In this document: positions 1 through 12,139 of the stretch, piece after piece
How positions within the stretch are numbered: position 1 is the first letter of the stretch
Layout of the letters: each line of letters starts with the position of its first letter
Assembly (NCBI GenBank): GCA_000934455.1
Contig: KN888292.1
Span: 10,326 to 74,325, forward strand
Source: Apostichopus parvimensis
Lineage: Eukaryota > Echinodermata > Holothuroidea > Aspidochirotida > Stichopodidae
Reading direction: 5' to 3'
DNA length: 64,000 bases
Position numbers and translations under genes: made by a program
The notes under the pieces: generated by a model
What the model was told of the DNA's origin: nothing
Database searches by the model: none
What the model saw: the letters and a program-made list of their open reading frames with translations, nothing else

Positions 1-457
1 AGCACCTAAACATTATCAATGAGGGATCTGGGCGTCAAAACTAATAAGCTGATTCTAACATACAATACTCACATTCTCATGGCAAACCTCGAAGCGGACA
101 TATGCGCGGAGAAGGGAGGATGGTGTTGAGGGAGGGGAAGAGGGGGAGGGGTAAGTAGATGAGGAGTTATTTTCTCATTTGTTATTATGAGGGAAGGAGA
201 TAAGGCCTTAATCTTGCAATGGTCTGCGTACAGATGTACAGCCTCCTTGCGTAAGTTAGATATATTTTATGTCTGCCCGATTGAACCTGTTCAACAATGT
301 AACGACGCCACCCGTATTCCTCCCCTATGTATCCACCCCATCCCAGCCCCTCTCCTTCCCTCCCACATCTCGGCAATTTAACACAGGTATTTGATATTGT
401 GATATTTAATATTGTGTGAAATTGTGGAGAAAATAACAATAACAAAACAACTCTTAC

Positions 458-925
458 GTCAAACAAACAGCTCGAAGGCATCTTATGGTAATGGTAGGTC
501 CCTCGCATATCTGGATGCCCGTCACACTGGTCGAATATTTCAGCACCCTCTCCTTCTACCGCGTTGTCCCCATCGGCGTCCCATGGGTTGTAGATCATTA
601 CACCATTAACAGCCATTGCAACTGGCCCACCAGGAAGGCACGAAGGACTGCTCGCGACGGATGGATTCTTAGGTACATTATACACGTTAGAGCCGGCAAC
701 GATGCTATTTGGGTTTATTCCAGGGAAAGCCCCGGTGTCATGATCCGGTACACCGTTACTCTCGAATGTCCATCGATTACCGTTACTAGTAACCGTCACG
801 TACCCGACAATGCCGGTGTTCTTTTCTGGCATACCGGTGCTGCCAAAGTACTCTATTTCGTTTACAGTGATTGCTTCACAAAAAGTGATCCCGCATAGCG
901 CCACCAAAAAGAGAAATCCCTTCAT
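458..925 (-). CDS. YHYH-domain secreted protein, paralogue 1, first coding exon (gene partial)
   Basis: The exon encodes 156 residues from MKGFLFLVAL to SSCLFD and ends at a GTAAGAG donor (bases 451-457). Residues 1-18 form a hydrophobic signal peptide. The body carries the blocks WTFESNGVPDHDTG, SCLPGGPVAMAVNGVM and GTYHYHKMPSSC, the last being the motif that names the YHYH family. The function of this family is not well established; it is found in bacteria and animals, and a secreted role is inferred from the signal peptide. The exon is closely similar to the first exon of the neighbour at 4962-5426 and ends at the same place in the protein, also in phase 0. The second exon (IGxAxDGF...IYGP and the second histidine motif) is not in bases 1-457 and should lie left of the window. 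I chose the ATG at 923-925 because it directly precedes the signal peptide; an upstream acceptor ending at base 960 suggests a separate 5' UTR exon. Confidence 0.85.
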
Positions 926-3388
926 ATTAAAAGAAGCCCGACTGCGCCGGTTTTCAAACCTGTAATTGTAAAAAAAAAATGTCTCAAAATAAAAAGCATA
1001 TGACAATAACTTTAAAAATATAATTAACTTTTTTAATCTTTCAGAGAGAGTAATATTTGCGAAAGTGTTTGCCACTCCAGTTAGAAAATAGGTTTTAGTT
1101 TTCTTAAGAATAAATTTTGACGGAAGATTTTAGAATGTGTTTGATCATTTGGGTTCATACTGAAATAAGTAACATTTTTTATTCGTCTCCAGCAGGTTAC
1201 TCTAAAACTGGGAAAGATTTACGACTTTCAAATAAGATTTGTTTTTCATGGATATATTGTTTCACAAGCAGTATCGCAAGTTTCTCCAAAAAGAGAGAGA
1301 AGTTTTACTTATTCTTCTACATGCAATTGATATACATATATATATTTATGTGTAACGTCTTCATTTCTGAAAGGACAATACATTTCGGTATCATCATTCT
1401 AATTCACTGATATCATTTATATTTCTGTACGATATTTATACAATTCATTAGGTATAAACATTACGTCACGTAATTAATTACATAGGAAGCCGACTTTGTG
1501 GTATAAACGACATTCATGAACTTTGTTCGTTTACTAGATAGCTGCTGGTGGAATGTATACAGATAATTCCCAGGAACATGACGAAACACGTACAGGCAGT
1601 ATGTTATCTAAATAATAAGAGATAACTTTGAGATACGTTAGGTTCGCAGAGATAAATAAATAAGCTCAGAGGAAAAACAAGATGAACACAAAATCAGATA
1701 CTTTATTTCGTGGAATCAAAGGACATTTTGTAATCAGTTATGACTCCAATTGGGGAAGGCGCCGTGAGCTGAACTGTCTTACACGTCAAAACAAATTTGA
1801 CATATTATTATGATTATATCTTATATCTTATGTAGAAATTAAATCTCCCTCTTTCAAGCAGATCTGTATACAGACACGGTGATAGAAACGACCTATACCT
1901 GCTGATTGGTGATTTTCTTGTTGCTATTCAGGGGACTGTATATATACAAGAACATTGTGAAGAGTTTTAATTGTAAGCAACCATCACATTATATGTACTG
2001 TACGTTACGGTATATAACATGCATGATAGTTTGTTTAGCTTCTCTCCTATGTATTAAACCAATAACTACGCTACAAAATATAACAAACAAACAAACTTTA
2101 GGTTTTTGTATCATTTTATTGAATATTCATGTATGGTTAATAACTAGTTTAACAAAGAGTTGAAATTTGAATTAAAAAATAATAGTCAATGTCCCATCTG
2201 GGTCACCCCAACAATATCAAACAAAGTCACAAAGACATTCTTCTGGTGATGATCCTAGCTACCATCGGTTATCTGTCCCTCAGTTTTTGATAGCTTGCTA
2301 TAGCTATACGCAACTGTTGGCAGAACCCAGGTTGCTAGTAAATAAACAACTGTTATATAGTATCCTCATGATTATTAAAAGTAAACAACAGGAAGTGTTC
2401 TCATAATTTGCCATTATAGAAATTGACAAAAGGAGTTTGTAATTCATATTCCGAATAGCAGTAATATATGAAGAATTAAAAAACTAGAGTTGCATTTTCA
2501 GGATTTAAATAATTAATTCCTGAGGTTATTTATGTGTATTGCAGTATGTTTTATGCAGTTATATGCTGTTTTTATAATATTGGATACAGTGTTACATTGT
2601 TATATAGTTTCTATTAAATTATATTCTTTAATTGATGAAAACAGTAACATCAATAAAATCCCTTAAAGGTGATCAGTTTGTGTATATAAATAAACATGGC
2701 AAGTTACAGATTGAAGGATCAAAATAAACAACTGGTAAACAGAGGGCAATATAATTTTTGTTTCATATATATCACGATGTTATTAGTAATATATTAGAAA
2801 CTGCGCATGTCAGTACTGTATGCATATAGATCTGGATCATGTCAGTTTATACAAACAAATAAAATGGAGATGTATTTCTATAATTTTAATTTCCTTTTGG
2901 TGAGTGAGTTTCTTTAATTCTGACTTTGACTCGAGGGTCGGCGTGCACAAGATTTCAATTTCGAAATTTCCCCTGCTTGGTTAGGGGAGGGGCATGAAAC
3001 ATTGTTTACGGCAGGGCAAGAAGTGAATCAAAGGGTTTTGTATATAGGAGGGGTGCGTTCTTGGGTTCGTTCGTTCAAGCCGACTCCTGCTTGTAGAGTG
3101 TTCGGGAGTCCTTCACCAGAAACAGAGTAACAGTTTTGACGTCAAATTGCGAATTCTGACTTCTGAGTCATGTTATGACTATAAACTATAAGTCTATAAT
3201 CAACTCTAAACGCAACGTTGCCAGGACTTAGTGACTTTTTCTTAAGATCGTCAAAATATGTCCTTAAAATATCACTATCAAGCGATTTTATACCATGTCA
3301 TTTTCTCATTTTTATCTCACCATTTCTACCAATTATTTCTCATAATTGACAATCAAATATCATTAATTTCTCTGTCCATCACAACATG
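926..3388. other. Intergenic spacer between the two YHYH genes
   Basis: AT-rich DNA holding the promoter and any 5' UTR exon of paralogue 1 and the 3' UTR of paralogue 2. I see no convincing coding exon. ATTAAA-type poly(A) words for the minus strand occur near 2884 and 2913-2918, but nothing singles one out. Confidence 0.5.
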
Positions 3389-3793
3389 TTATGACCGAGA
3401 TATCAAGATTGCTAGTATTGAAGAAACTAGTATTACTAAAGACGATGGGAATCTCAAAACTGCCCAGTTAGATGCCGTCGTAGGGGCGGGAACTGTGTTC
3501 TCCTCAGGTTCATTACCTCCAGTCTGAATGTTACCGAGCGAGTTGGCGTCACTTGCAAAATAACAGTTTCCTCCTGGGGGCGTCATCCTGGTCGATGTAC
3601 CCTTATAACATCCAAGAATGTAAGGGAAGTCAGTCGTAGTGTGATATTGATAAACGCCATCGGAATTCGTTCTTCCGTGGCATTCATCCAAATCCGCAGA
3701 AGTCAAGCGATTACCATTTTCGTCGTTTGGTCCGTAGATCGCGAACCCATCGAACGCTACCCCGATCAAAGGTGAAGGTTCGCCTCCGACGTC
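3389..3793 (-). CDS. YHYH paralogue 2, exon 2 (C-terminal half)
   Basis: 134 codons plus TAA. The acceptor follows a T-rich tract and TATAG (bases 3794-3798), and the exon opens in frame with DVGGEPSPLIGVAFDGF. That continues the family pattern CL...SPLIG.A.DGF.IYGP without a missing segment. It ends in the hydrophobic tail LAILISRS. Confidence 0.83.
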   Translation of the reverse strand, partial: DVGGEPSPLIGVAFDGFAIYGPNDENGNRLTSADLDECHGRTNSDGVYQYHTTTDFPYILGCYKGTSTRMTPPGGNCYFASDANSLGNIQTGGNEPEENTVPAPTTASNWAVLRFPSSLVILVSSILAILISRS

Positions 3794-5426
3794 CTATATC
3801 GTGAAAAAAAAAGAAAACAGGAAAATAAACTATAATAAACAAAACGATATATATAGATGCGCGATAAAATTCATTGAGATAACCCAATTCAAGCTAAAAG
3901 AAGGATTTTCTGGCTGAAGTTTTAGTAAAAATAGTTGAAAAATTTCTGAAATTCTAGACGAAAATCACATCCTCGTATGCTTTTTGTATTGCGAGGTAAT
4001 GAATTTTATGTTTTTTTTTATGTGATATCTTGTAAATGCATCTGGCAATGTCATCGAGGCGCTTCAGCTGAAGATGTCTTTGCGTTTATAATTTGGTCAA
4101 TCATTTATCCACAAATGAAAAGAATATTTGTTTTCCAAAAATGGTACATTTGGATGAAATTCCAGAGAACAGCTTAGCAAACATACTAATTATATCAGGT
4201 TTCACTGATAAGTCAACGAGAAGATCATAAAAGAGTAAGAAAAGATTTTGAAGACTAATTTCTCAGATGACATTATAGACCTTCTACCAGTCGAAATATA
4301 TGTTATATTCAATCAACCATATCACAAGTCAGGGAGGACCAAATATTGAGATGGGGTTTTCAAAATAGAAGTGTGGAATAGGCTAATACTTCTCTTCATT
4401 ATAGGTGTCACAATGTTTGTCACCAGATCAGTCTTAGAGGTATCTCGTATGCCTATTATCTGTTGTTCGTAAATAACCAGATTAACTACGGTGGATTTTG
4501 TCCCCTATTATCCCTATATATGAACGGTCGAGAATATTCATCGAATTTTAACGTCGAGAAAAATCACATGATATATGCAATGTGAATATATTTGAATTTG
4601 AAGACATTTTTGGAAAATCATGGCTTTAGGCAGTGACCTCGAAATATGCGAGGCATGACCAAACAGCTTACAGTCATATCCTCTTCCACAGAGGCGGATC
4701 CACGATTTTATAAAGGAACGGCCAGGCCCTGTGACAGTTGAAGCCGATCCCCGTGTAGGCACCCCTCATGGATCCTCGTCCGTACATCGGTCTCCACATA
4801 CCCCTCTACACACCCGTCATCTTGCCCATATCATAACATGCTGAAACAATCCACCATTCCTTTGCATTTAATGGAGCTACTCATTACAATTCCTCTTAAC
4901 GTGTTTAAAGTCAATTCATATTGTAACACATATAATACAAGAACACGGATAGGAAACTTACCTCAAATAGGCAGCTTGCTGGCATCTTATGATAATGGTA
5001 AGTTCCTCTCTGATCAGGATGTCCATCACATTCATCGAAAACTTCGGCGGTGTCTCCTTCGACCGCATTCTCATCGAAAGCATTCCATGGGTTAAACAAC
5101 ATGACTCCATTAACAGCCATAGCTATAGGACCACCGGGTAAACACGAAGGGCTGTCGGCGAAGACGGGATTCTTTGGAACGGTGTAAACGTTGTTCTGTG
5201 CCTGAATGGAGTTGGGGTTAATCCCTGGCCATAGACCGGTATCGTGATCGGGAACACCGTTGCTTTCGAAGGTCCAACTGTCGCCATTATCTGTAACTGT
5301 TACGTAACCGACAATCCCAGTGTTCGATTCCGGCATTCCCGTCGTGCCGAAATCAGCGATCTCGTCATCAGTGAGGGCGCTACTCAAGGTGAAGCAGATC
5401 ACGAATATGGCAAACCTTGCGTCCAT
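3389..5426 (-). CDS. YHYH-domain protein, probably GPI-anchored, paralogue 2 (two exons, complete)
   Basis: The gene joins 4962-5426 to 3389-3793 across a phase-0 intron and gives a 289-residue protein. Residues 1-19 (MDARFAIFVICFTLSSALT) are a signal peptide. The YHYH motif is at 143-146 (GTYHYHKMPASC), LIGVAFDGFAIYGP at 164-177, LDECHG near 190-195, and a second motif reads YQYH at 203-206, followed by FPYILGCYKG. Residues 263-287 form a hydrophobic tail (LVILVSSILAILI) preceded by a Pro/Thr/Ala/Ser-rich stretch, which is typical of a GPI-anchor signal, although a single membrane helix is also possible. The domain order matches the YHYH family; catalytic function is not known to me. The paralogue at 458-925 lies about 2.5 kb further along on the same strand, so the two genes are a tandem duplicate pair. 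Confidence 0.85.
3794..4961 (-). other. Intron of YHYH paralogue 2
   Basis: Single phase-0 intron with GT and AG ends. Around 4689 it contains CAGAGGCGGATCC, which resembles one end of hAT-type elements common in marine invertebrates. I found no matching opposite end, so at most it is a transposon fragment. Confidence 0.6.
4962..5426 (-). CDS. YHYH paralogue 2, exon 1
   Basis: 155 codons from MDARFAIFV to ASCLFE. The donor is GTAAGT at bases 4956-4961. The ATG context (GACACAATGG) is good. An in-frame upstream ATG would add MSFFLLQTHLFF from a pyrimidine-rich stretch that looks like the 3' end of an intron in the 5' UTR, so I prefer the start directly before the signal peptide. Confidence 0.85.
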
Positions 5427-7671
5427 TGTGTCGTCTTTAAAGAACAGATGCGTTTGTAACAGAAAAAAAGACAAAATAATTCTTCATAATTCTCTTTTTG
5501 TTCTTCTTGAGACAACGAAAACACAAAGACGAAATACAAGGGTTTGTTTTTCACTCTCGTATTTCCTTTTCTTAATATAGCCCAATAAATCCGCGATATT
5601 ATTACGTAATGTTTAACAACGGTTCTATTCAAACGCAAACTATTCCTCAAAAACAGGGCAGAAATTTTTTGAACACCCGAATAGGATCAACAAGGAATGC
5701 CATATTCACGTACGTTCGTGCTGTAAAACCGATTACACATTTTAACGGGATATAATGGAAATCTTAAAATATGGGTAATATTATGCACAAATTACATTTG
5801 GATTACGTCATAAATTAATATATGTACTTTATGACCAGAGCATAAACGCAGCTTCCAGAGCATGGAAGTGTATCTTACAACAACGTTATAATTGGCTGAG
5901 TGTTCCATGTAATACGTCACAAATTTAGTACAATTTATTAATGTATAATATTTAACCCAATGAATGAAAATGACTAGGTTTGATTACATCGTTTACGGAA
6001 AGAAGTGAACTTATGATGTCTGATCTGTTGACGTCAGTGTTTTATTATAAGTGAGGGTTTTAATACAGATTTCCTTCCATTTCAGTTTCCTAAATTTCTT
6101 GGACTCGGTCTATACATCTCTGTAACAGAGGTATAAATTATCACGTGACTATATTTTCCTGTTGTATTTTGTCGATGAGGTCAGATGTTTGGGCATTTGA
6201 ACATTGTTTTATGTGTGTTTAATCATTAAGATAACTTTATATCATGTGTTTTTTTTGTTAAGCACAAAAAGAAATTAAAAAGAAATTCTGATTAATTGCC
6301 CATCCCATTTGAGAAAAATAAATAAAATTTTTGTTTACTAATTTTATTAACTAAATTTGTTTACTATCAAAAGAACAAAGTTCTACGCATTTTATATGTG
6401 AAGTAATTTAGTATGAAACTTTCAAACATCACTAAACTCTGCAATTCGTCCATCTCGTTTTCACGTACATATATTATCATTATATAAGAGAATTGATTGC
6501 ATACAAGCCAGAAGCTAAGCCAGGGTAAAGCGTGAGGGGTGGTGGGGGGGTGCAGACTACCCCATCCGTGCCACTATCACGTGTCTATAAAATCCTACAA
6601 GTTACAACACATGCATTTTGTGTTCCTTTTTAAATTGTTGGTGCCCCTTCAACTCAGATTTTCTGCAGGCTATACCAGCCTAATTAAAGACGAGGTATTT
6701 CAGTCTTGTTCATTTTATCACCTGAAAAAATGTTCCGGGTCGAAATTTTCCGGGTCTGAAAAGACGTAGCGGTGTACTCAGTCGCCGGTAGAAAGCAGGT
6801 CCAAGGTTCCCGAGTCAATTAGGGGCCCCATGATACTATGGAGGGGGGGGGGCAGGCAAAATATGAGATCAAAAATAAAGTATTCGCATAGTCATAATAT
6901 ACTTCACCAAAAATATAAATTACTAACAGGGTCACCGGGACATATTTGTCCCCGGGGGACTGATCTGGCGCTTGACGCCTCTGTAGACAAGGCCCCCCCC
7001 CCCTATCCCTACTACTTGACAGAATCTTGGTGACCCCAACCGTACCCTCAGTGTGAAAAGGAGTGGCACTCACTATATGGTTACCTTCATCAGGGTTGCC
7101 AGTTTTCCTGTGACGCAACCGACCAAATTTACGGTCAAATCGGGTAAAAATATGTCAAATACGAAAATGCTGTTATTTTATGACAATTGCCCCCCCCCCC
7201 CCAACATGTTGATAGGAATAGTTTGGGTTCGCAATTAATTGCAATTGGTGTCTCTTAAATGAACAATAGGGTGTCAGTGAAATCGTGTGTTTACCGAACG
7301 TAGGCCTATAATATGAAACCTTGATTCGGACTCAACAACATGAAATCATGGTCAAAATCAATGTTATTTGGGGGAATTTAACAATGTTCAGCTTCATGTA
7401 CTTTTAAATCGGTAAGTCATTAAGAAAAGTCGAAATACTTTTGACCGGAGCTTTCCGGATTTTTCTCCGGCCAATGACATTTGAAAAACGCCCGCAAATT
7501 TGTCATTTTGGGCGTTCAAAAAGATACACTGGTACTCTGACCTATACATTAAAGAAATGGTGATGAATTATATTATTACAACAATGGAGAAATATATATA
7601 AATATATACTTTGTCTTTCAATGGAAATTGCTGCTTGCATTGAGGGTAAACATTAAGTAACTTAACTTTGT
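5427..7671. other. Upstream region of YHYH paralogue 2 and intergenic DNA
   Basis: The promoter of paralogue 2 should lie in the first part; no TATA box stands out. The stretch from 6530 to 7240 is richer in G and C and contains poly-G/poly-C runs (near 6841, 6993 and 7189), suggesting degraded transposon remnants. No gene is recognised. Confidence 0.45.
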
Positions 7672-7679
7672 CCCTTGAT
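7672..7679. repeat. Target site duplication of the hAT-like element, left copy
   Basis: CCCTTGAT, identical to 8687-8694. Confidence 0.8.
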
Positions 7680-8686
7680 CAGGGGCGTCGTGCGAAAATA
7701 AATTTTGGGGGGGCCCGTGAGCAGGTGATGACTATCTAAGCGAAGCGCCACCACGGGTTGGCGCGCAGCGTACAAGAAAATTTTCGTCTGGCAGACCCCT
7801 CAGATTGCAGGAAACGGCACTTCCCGTGCCTTATGGCAGTAAGCAACACCCCTAAAATTGATAAAAATTTCCGGCAATTTTTTATTTTGGAAAATATTCT
7901 CGAAGGAAGTGATCGCCATTTATTCCTCAGTTTACCACTTCCTCGTCTCTCAGAAGCGCTCAAAATTTAAGAAATCGAAACATTTTTGTTCTGGCTGATC
8001 CATGATCGCCGCCCATGCCCGTGAGAAGTGGTGACTGGGTGAAGAAAGAGCTATGCCGTTTGAAAACATGGGCAGAAAAAGCGAAAGTAGCGAAACCTAA
8101 GGTAAAACGTGCGATAATGAAGTGATTATTTTCCAGGTTAATTGTGACTGTATTTGAAATGATTATTATTATTCATTTTTTCGAAACTACCTATCAGATC
8201 ATGAGGAAAATTTATCCTGGTGGACCTTTTAGCGAACTGATTGCAAGAAGTTCACATGGAGTCCCATAATCTCTGTTCAATACATTTATCTTAACTTTCC
8301 GAACTTTGTTACAGGCTTAGAAAAATTTGCCATTTTTTCATGGAAAATTGACTGACTTTGGCAAAGGTAACGGGTTGCACTTACTCTGGGACTACGTATA
8401 TATAATATTGTTCAACGATGGCAGCGTTGATGGCACATTTGGTTCATTAGTTATCAACCAGTAATTATTTAACTCTTTCGTTTGACTGAATATCAACAAC
8501 CATTGACCAAGCAGTCAACAGAAGCCCGATTTCTCGTAGGCCCTACAAGAAATTCAGTCGTGACACTGTTCGAAAACACTTTTTTTTTTAAATTATGACA
8601 AAATTTTATGACACCTTTGACAAAATTTGGGGGGGGGGGCCGTGCCCCCCCCCCCCCCCCGGGCCCCAATGGGCACGACGCAACTG
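7680..8686. mobile_element. Non-autonomous hAT-like DNA transposon, 1007 bp
   Basis: The left end reads CAGGGGCGTCGTGC (7680-7693) and the right end, read inward on the other strand, CAGTTGCGTCGTGC (8673-8686): 12 of 14 terminal inverted-repeat bases match. Both sides are flanked by the same 8 bases, CCCTTGAT (7672-7679 and 8687-8694). An 8-bp target duplication and CAG-type ends are the signature of the hAT superfamily. No transposase is recognisable inside, so the element would need enzyme from elsewhere. G/C homopolymer tracts lie just inside both ends (near 7704 and 8630-8662). The intact target duplication suggests an insertion that is not very old. Confidence 0.82.
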
Positions 8687-8694
8687 CCCTTGAT
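8687..8694. repeat. Target site duplication of the hAT-like element, right copy
   Basis: CCCTTGAT, identical to 7672-7679. Confidence 0.8.
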
Positions 8695-9425
8695 ATTCCG
8701 GACTTAACGGCTGCAGGGTTGCACGAAGCAACGCATATACACATAATTACATCAGCGATAGGATTATCCAAAGAAAAAGATAAGATTATAAACGGAAGAT
8801 AGCTTGGCAAAGATTAAAAAAAGCTCTTTGGTTAACTAAAGGACTCAAGAATTAAGCGATTTGTACTCAGAAGAATGACAAATACACTACACACAAGAGT
8901 AATTAGCGAAGTAACGCATTCCCAGCAAAAAAATCAAAGAGTTTAATTTAGGCTCTTCTGGAATGTGCTACCACTTTTTTCAGTCAGTTGGCGCTTCATT
9001 TATAGCATGGTTACAGATACAGATAAGTTGCAGAGTTGAATTAATATTCAGCTAAGAGTCCAGACTGTGGGTAATGGAGGTCCCACTATCAACTGTGTAC
9101 TTCACTCTACTAGCATAACAAAATTAACAATATTTTTCGCGTTTAGAATCAAAACTTCCTCGACCAATATCGCGGAGTGTATCTTAAACGACCTGTTAAG
9201 TAGTTGTTGTAATGTTATTTATTGTTATTGTTGTTGTTGTTTATCTGTTCATTTTAATTTGCTATATATTAGCAAGATGCGAGACGAAGACTACCAGATT
9301 TTTTTGATAGCAGGTATAACAGCCACGCTGGTGTGTATTGGATGATATTCCCGCTGAAACATGGCTGCACTGTCGAATGACGTGCGCATTCAAATATAGC
9401 TTTATTATTATTATTATTATTTTTG

Positions 9426-9465
<40 letters not shown>

Positions 9466-10470
9466 CAACCTTCACCCATCGCATGGAAACTAAAAAACAC
9501 ACACACACACAAATTATATTTTTTGCTTTTTATTAATCCTTTATGTATCCAATAATTAATAAAAAAAAGTATATTACTTTCGCTTTCCTTTTGTTTTTCA
9601 ATTGTAATCTTTCCCACTTAATTTCTTCTCTTTTCAATTTTCTTCGCAGTTATCTGCATGCCCTTGGAATTATTTCAAGGTGATTTTCATAGTTTCATAT
9701 TATATTCTAGCCTTCTATGTACATATATTTATCAGATGTTAATTTCTCAATCATGTTTGTCTTCATTCCTTACTTATAAGTTGATTGCTAAAAAAAGTAT
9801 AACTTCTATCGGATTGAAATAGTGAATTAACAATATAAATCATGGTTTAGCCTACATGTAAGTTAAGATTTCAGAGGTAAATCATTACATCACTATTTCC
9901 TGCTCATATGTAAATAGAATGTAGTATTCATTTCCAAACATTCTTCTTGCAAATGTTTTAGTCCAATAGCCTATATTTAAGGGTAACTCCTATACTTGAG
10001 TATTTACATGTTTAGCTTCGTATACTAACAGCTTAAAGTTACTGACGCGACGATGATAATGTATAACTATTAATGTGGACTTGTATCTCTCCCCTTCCCC
10101 TTCCCCATCCCCCTCACGAACCATCCCCGCTGGACAACATAAAAGCACCAATAGGCAGGTTACAGGCTGCAGTACTTTTAATCATAAAAGAAGCTTATAA
10201 TTTACACTTACTATATATAGGGCCTACCACATGTTTATAACGATGGCCTATAGTGTTGTGTTTCAGCCCCTCTTCACCCCACCCCCCTAAACGAAGTTAG
10301 AATGCGAGTGACTCTTATAACTTCTGCTAACTATTGTATCGGGATTATCGTTCGCCTTTTGTAACCCGATTAATGAAGATGGTACCAAGGAGTACACGAA
10401 ACTTCTACACATACTCAACCTTTCCTCGGCACACTCACACAGTAGAAGGCTTATCTACATATACACCCAT
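8695..10470. other. Non-coding stretch with microsatellites
   Basis: AT-rich, no gene seen. It contains the (ATT)n tract at 9402-9465 and a short CA run near 9499-9512. Open frames over the tract are only poly-Asn or poly-Ile artefacts. Confidence 0.5.
9402..9465. repeat. (ATT)n microsatellite
   Basis: Trinucleotide ATT repeat with one interruption (TTTTGTC) near 9421-9427. Confidence 0.9.
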
Positions 10471-10471
10471 A

Positions 10472-10770
10472 CACACCCGACAATGATCACACAATCACAG
10501 TCCCGATGCAAGGGAACTTCGGGGGTTGAGAGCTGATCAGTCGTTCGGTTTTCGTGCCCAGGTTCTTTCCTGGGCGACTTTTTCTTAAAAAGTATCATGT
10601 GCAGTATCTGTTCCCTTTCGAGGGGAATGGTGATGCACACCCAACAATGATCACACAGTCACAGTCCCAATGCAAAGGGCTCCAGGGGTTGAGAGCGGAT
10701 CAGTCGTTCGATACTTTGGTTTTCGTGCCCAGGTTCTTTCCTGGGTGACTTTTCTTTAAAAGTACATATA
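10472..10770 (+). repeat. Tandem dimer of an interspersed repeat (unit about 160 bp)
   Basis: Two head-to-tail copies begin with ACACCC.ACAATGATCACAC. Each carries GCGGATCAGTCGTT or a close variant, a hairpin (GCCCAGG, loop TTCTTT, CCTGGGC or CCTGGGT; 10556-10575 and 10727-10746), and a terminal inverted A/T stretch (ACTTTTTCTTAAAAAGT in copy 1). A third copy is at 41207-41319. The terminal hairpin followed by a T run is reminiscent of SINE or LINE tails; the family is not identified. Confidence 0.75.
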
Positions 10771-12055
10771 CCTGCATATGTGTATTTCAGTTATACAGCT
10801 GTGTAGTATATCATATACAGAGTCGACTTGGAAGTTAGTGTAACGTAAACAATATTTTGCTATCAAACTTACTCAATCAAGAAGAAGACAATTAAGAAAT
10901 GTAATTGGCATAATTCAACCTACATTTGCTGCAAATTGTTTAAAAAATGGACTGAGTACTAAGTGAACGTTCATCTTCTGTACTCTTCTTGTAAACCCGG
11001 CCTATATTAGACAGCATTTAACACTTAACTTACCAATTATAGAGCTGTTTTTCAAGTTGCAAGTTTGGATCGAAGAGCCTGTCAGGTTGTTTAACAACGC
11101 AACTGATGAAACAGAACGAAAACGGGCCCTTATAAGCCCCATACGCAGCTGCACGATAACAAACAGACCTCTTACGTAATATTTGAGTTTTGACTTTTTC
11201 TCTACATGCTACTTGCTTTGTTGTCATCGGTGATCACGTGTTATACGTCATTGTCGCTGTTAGCTGATCGGACAGATAAATAGAAACGATTTGTCATTGA
11301 TAGGATTTATCGAATACATATAACTGTATATGCCTGCGTTAACGTTATAAAAACATATATTTGAGGCTCTTTTAAAAATGTTATGATAACGTTTTGTGTT
11401 TGCTGGGTGCTTAGGCATATATGGTCGGGTTCAATGTGTGCCCCATTAGCGTAGGGCAGAAGGATACGCCATTAAGGCTATACATAGAGCGACTAAGTGT
11501 CTGCTGCGGTACGGGACGATTACGTTTTACTATAATTAGTATACTTTAATTAGTATAATCACATACCAGCCCCGTTAATCATATGACACGATTACTGACC
11601 AATCAGCATCCCTATATATAGCATACGTCACACAGTTTGTATCTAAGAAACGAGTTCAGCGTGAATATGTCATTTCAGTAAGGTACTGTTTACAGAATGA
11701 ATCAGTCATTATTGTAGGATAGCCCGACACAGGATAACACCAATATCCTTGAGCAAACACAACTGAGAGTAACATCCTACGTACAGTTTACGTAGAAAAG
11801 TATGACAATCGATCATGAATAAGGAATTGAATGAACAAATATGTGTGAAGTTTGTATATGCCATCACGCGATTAGCACTGCACATTTAACCCCTTTAAAG
11901 GGTAGTCAAGTACCATCCTGGTACCACCCGTTACTAAAAGATTTCTTATCACAATTTTTACTGATAAAGATTTAAAGGTAACTGAGGTCAATTATATCGC
12001 AAATAATATATTTTAAATAGGTGTCCACTTTTTGAGGGTGACATGCAGCTACTAC
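10771..12055. other. Non-coding stretch
   Basis: No gene, RNA or clear repeat was recognised. Short open frames here have no start context, splice sites or domain signal. Confidence 0.4.
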
Positions 12056-12057
12056 CT

Positions 12058-12128
12058 GTCGCGGTAGCGGTTATATAGTGTTCACCCCAAACTCATGAGA
12101 TTCCCGGATTCAAATCCTCACCAGGGTC
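12058..12128 (+). repeat. Possible tRNA-derived SINE fragment
   Basis: GATTCAAATCC at 12106-12116 matches an RNA polymerase III B box, and TAGCGGTTATATAG about 40 bp upstream resembles an A box. The stems of a real tRNA do not form, so this would be a decayed SINE head, not a tRNA gene. Confidence 0.4.
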
Positions 12129-12139
12129 CAGATTCTCTT

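Noticed and set aside
187-898. Plus-strand open frames across the YHYH exon
   Set aside because: They are antisense shadows; the minus strand has the signal peptide, domain motifs and splice donor.
4538-4762. Minus-strand open frame in the intron of YHYH paralogue 2
   Set aside because: No family resemblance, overlaps a probable transposon end, and no splice sites tie it to either exon.
9262-9508. Poly-Asn and poly-Ile open frames
   Set aside because: Produced by the ATT microsatellite.
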